Shown here: positions 28,920 to 30,279 of the stretch, piece by piece
How positions within the stretch are numbered: position 1 is the first letter of the stretch
How the letters are laid out: every line of letters starts with the position of its first letter
DNA from: Clostridium sp. OF03-18AA
Lineage (GTDB): Bacteria; Bacillota; Clostridia; Lachnospirales; Lachnospiraceae
Assembly: GCF_003478035.1 (NCBI RefSeq)
Contig: NZ_QUEP01000025.1
Location: 1 to 30,279 of the forward strand
Length of the DNA stretch: 30,279 bases
Direction: 5' to 3'
Made by a program: the position numbers and the translations under genes
The notes under the pieces: generated by a model
The model's input: only the letters and a program-made list of their open reading frames with translations
Told to the model about the DNA's origin: nothing
Databases searched by the model: none

Positions 28920-28946
28920 CTATGTAAAGGCAACCCGAAGGCTGCC
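28920..28946 (-). terminator. Terminator after the DUF4366 gene
   Basis: GGCAACC (28929-28935) pairs with GGCTGCC (28940-28946) around CGAA, with one G-U pair. On the minus strand it is followed by TTTACATAG. It is the boundary between the conjugation operon and the AAA insertion. Confidence 0.75.
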
Positions 28947-28968
28947 CCAGGCATCAAGCCTATCCTGT

Positions 28969-29652
28969 TTACACAGGTTCATTATCATCTTCATCGACGG
29001 AGCTATCTTCATCGTCGTCCTCAAACTCCGGATCGTACCCATAGTCCTCGTCATCGTCCACATAATCAGCATCTGGGTCAGGCTTTGCCGCTTCCTGTGC
29101 CTTCTTCTTTTCCTGGACTTTCTTAAATACGAAGAATCCACCACCACAGGCAAGCACAATCAGAGTAAGAATCGCCGGGAGCATATTTGTGGATTTCGGC
29201 TTTTCCTCCGGTGTCGGTTCTGTAATTTCAGGAACTGTTTCAACTACTTCCGGCTTTGTTTCCTCAACCGGCTTGGTGAACTCTGCAACTTCTTCCTCGT
29301 CCATCAGCTTGAGCAGGTCGGCTTCATCCACCTGATTCAGAAAATGCACGGTTTCCTCGCCCTTATCATCACGGTCAATGATGATATAGAAGTAGTTTCC
29401 GTTTTTGGTTACAGCGGTAATGAACTGCTTTCCGCTTTTCGTAGGCGAGCCAGCGTCATCAACCAAAGTCAGATTGCCGTCGGGAGTAAGCGGTAGCATC
29501 GGCTCCTCCGGCTCTGTTTCGGGAACTTTTTCTTCGACCGCAGGTTCTTCAGTCGCTACGCTTTCATCTACATAGGCAAATGCCGTTGTAGAAAACACGC
29601 CAAAACACATTGCACACGCCAGCAATGCGGCTCCAATTTTCTTAAATCTCAT
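28969..29652 (-). CDS. DUF4366/CD1107-family cell-surface protein of the ICE
   Basis: The 227-residue product starts at 29652 (MRFKKIG), 9 nt after GAGGAGG and overlapping the end of the DUF4315 gene. It has an N-terminal signal peptide (1-26, predicted cleavage after AFA), a globular extracellular part (about 55-125, including NGNYFYIIIDRDDKG), a Pro/Glu/Thr-rich stretch (about 128-155), a membrane helix at 156-177 and an acidic tail rich in Asp/Glu. This matches the DUF4366 or CD1107 proteins that sit in the conjugation module of Tn1549-like ICEs. It is probably an exported membrane-anchored part of the mating apparatus, although its exact role is unknown. Confidence 0.88.
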   Translation of the reverse strand: MRFKKIGAALLACAMCFGVFSTTAFAYVDESVATEEPAVEEKVPETEPEEPMLPLTPDGNLTLVDDAGSPTKSGKQFITAVTKNGNYFYIIIDRDDKGEETVHFLNQVDEADLLKLMDEEEVAEFTKPVEETKPEVVETVPEITEPTPEEKPKSTNMLPAILTLIVLACGGGFFVFKKVQEKKKAQEAAKPDPDADYVDDDEDYGYDPEFEDDDEDSSVDEDDNEPV

Positions 29653-29899
29653 TCTGCGTTTCCTCCTCATTCATAGTATTGATCGTATCAGGCTTCGGAG
29701 CCATATCCGCAGCAAACATACGGAGCAGCTCGGAAAGCTGTTCGGGATTCAGGTTCGCAGCATGAACCATCTCATGGATTTCGGAATTTTCCTCCTCACG
29801 GTATCTGCGTTCCAGGTCTTTCACCTTAGCATCCCATTCTGCCCGTTTCTTACGGGCTTTTTCAAGGTCTGCACCTATTCTGTCTAACTTGGCACTCAA
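29642..29899 (-). CDS. DUF4315-family small protein
   Basis: The 85-residue coiled-coil protein (LDRIGADLEKARKKRAEWDAKVKDLERRYREEE, then a shorter helix) has the size and pattern of the DUF4315 proteins that lie next to the NlpC/P60 gene in this ICE class. It starts with TTG at 29899, 7 nt after GGAGG. It ends inside the next gene (stop at 29642), so the two are co-translated. The function is unknown. Confidence 0.85.
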   Translation of the reverse strand: MSAKLDRIGADLEKARKKRAEWDAKVKDLERRYREEENSEIHEMVHAANLNPEQLSELLRMFAADMAPKPDTINTMNEEETQNEI

Positions 29900-29913
29900 T
29901 CGCCATCCCTCCT

Positions 29914-30279
29914 TTAGTTTCTGATTCTGCCGAAGCAGTAAAAATGCTGTTGCCAGTAATTCGATTCGATAGAAGCGTAGGAAATGGGGTTTCCGCAGTG
30001 GATCATCATACCATTGCCAACATAGATACCAACGTGTGATGCACCGGAGGTATCATAAGTGCCTTGGAAGAAAATCAAATCTCCCGGTTTGGCAGAGCTT
30101 TTCGGGATAATGTCGCATACGCCCATCAAACCGTTTGCGGTCAAACGACCAACACTCCAACCGTTTCCGCAGTGATTGATTACATAGGAAACAAATCCGG
30201 AGCAGTCAAAGGAGGTAGACGGGCTGCTGCCGCCCCACAATAGTGATAGGTAATCCTTTGATGTTATCTCCGGATTTTC
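29914..30279 (-). CDS. C-terminal part of an NlpC/P60 cell-wall hydrolase (CD1108-like), cut by the window edge
   Basis: The frame runs without a stop to the right edge, where it encodes ENPEITSKDYLSLLWGGSSP. The 122 visible residues are the catalytic NlpC/P60 domain: Cys in FDCSGFVSYV, His in ASHVGIYVGNG and a further polar residue around MIHCGN. Such domains cleave peptidoglycan stem peptides and in ICEs open the wall for the mating channel. This resembles the C-terminus of the CD1108-family protein. The N-terminal part, usually with membrane helices and a lysozyme-like domain, lies outside the window. It is followed 14 bp later by the DUF4315 gene. Confidence 0.88.
   Translation of the reverse strand, partial: ENPEITSKDYLSLLWGGSSPSTSFDCSGFVSYVINHCGNGWSVGRLTANGLMGVCDIIPKSSAKPGDLIFFQGTYDTSGASHVGIYVGNGMMIHCGNPISYASIESNYWQQHFYCFGRIRN

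Overview
The window is almost entirely one integrative and conjugative element (ICE) of the Tn1549/CTn type that is common in gut Clostridia (Lachnospiraceae/Oscillospirales-like Bacillota). The family assignment is from memory of protein families and gene order: CD1108-type NlpC/P60, DUF4315, DUF4366/CD1107, TopB, YodL protein, transfer-assisting protein, giant SNF2/methylase protein, MobC, CD1845 and MobP relaxase. No database search was run. Most ICE genes lie on the minus strand and are preceded by strong GGAGG-type ribosome binding sites. Species cannot be told from this window.

Layout. (1) 1-1204 is flank: a 3'-truncated parB beside a short tandem repeat, two terminators, and the 3' fragment of a tRNA-Arg(CCU). 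The tRNA fragment marks one attachment end. (2) 1205-6407 is the integration/excision module, read leftwards: ArpU-like regulator, Cro-like regulator, a structured non-coding stretch, MazF-like toxin, Xis-like HTH protein, a triple-HTH protein, tyrosine integrase and a small hypothetical gene, with terminator-like hairpins in front of several genes. (3) 6508-7749 is the control switch: a CI-like repressor plus ImmA-type protease, facing the excision module across an operator array with two overlapping face-to-face promoters. (4) 7912-12841 is accessory DNA: another HTH regulator; a tyrosine recombinase enclosed by perfect 25-bp inverted repeats that also enclose an outward-facing promoter (a predicted invertible promoter); an HTH gene; an AT-rich erm(B) cassette carrying broken plasmid relics (topoisomerase fragment, ssoU-like hairpin, omega-operator heptads, truncated parA/delta); and a membrane M48 peptidase. 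(5) 12842-30279 is the mobilisation/conjugation region, read leftwards and continuing past the right edge. It is interrupted by an AAA/DUF4143 ATPase with its own promoter and terminator.

How it may work together (inference). The CI-like repressor holds down the leftward promoter. Cleavage by the ImmA-like protease would release the ArpU-like regulator and then Xis and Int, excising the element at the tRNA-Arg core. MobC and the relaxase would then process the DNA with TopB and the giant helicase/methylase. erm(B) gives macrolide-lincosamide-streptogramin B resistance. Its usual leader-peptide attenuator appears to have been deleted, so expression should be constitutive.

Most notable: the predicted invertible promoter upstream of the HTH-erm(B) segment; a tnpV gene overprinted inside the disordered part of the 2776-residue giant gene; a recurring terminator-hairpin plus TTTACATAG boundary signature; a C-terminal RPSVLxxL-like motif shared by three neighbouring transfer proteins; and two hairpin-rich non-coding regions.
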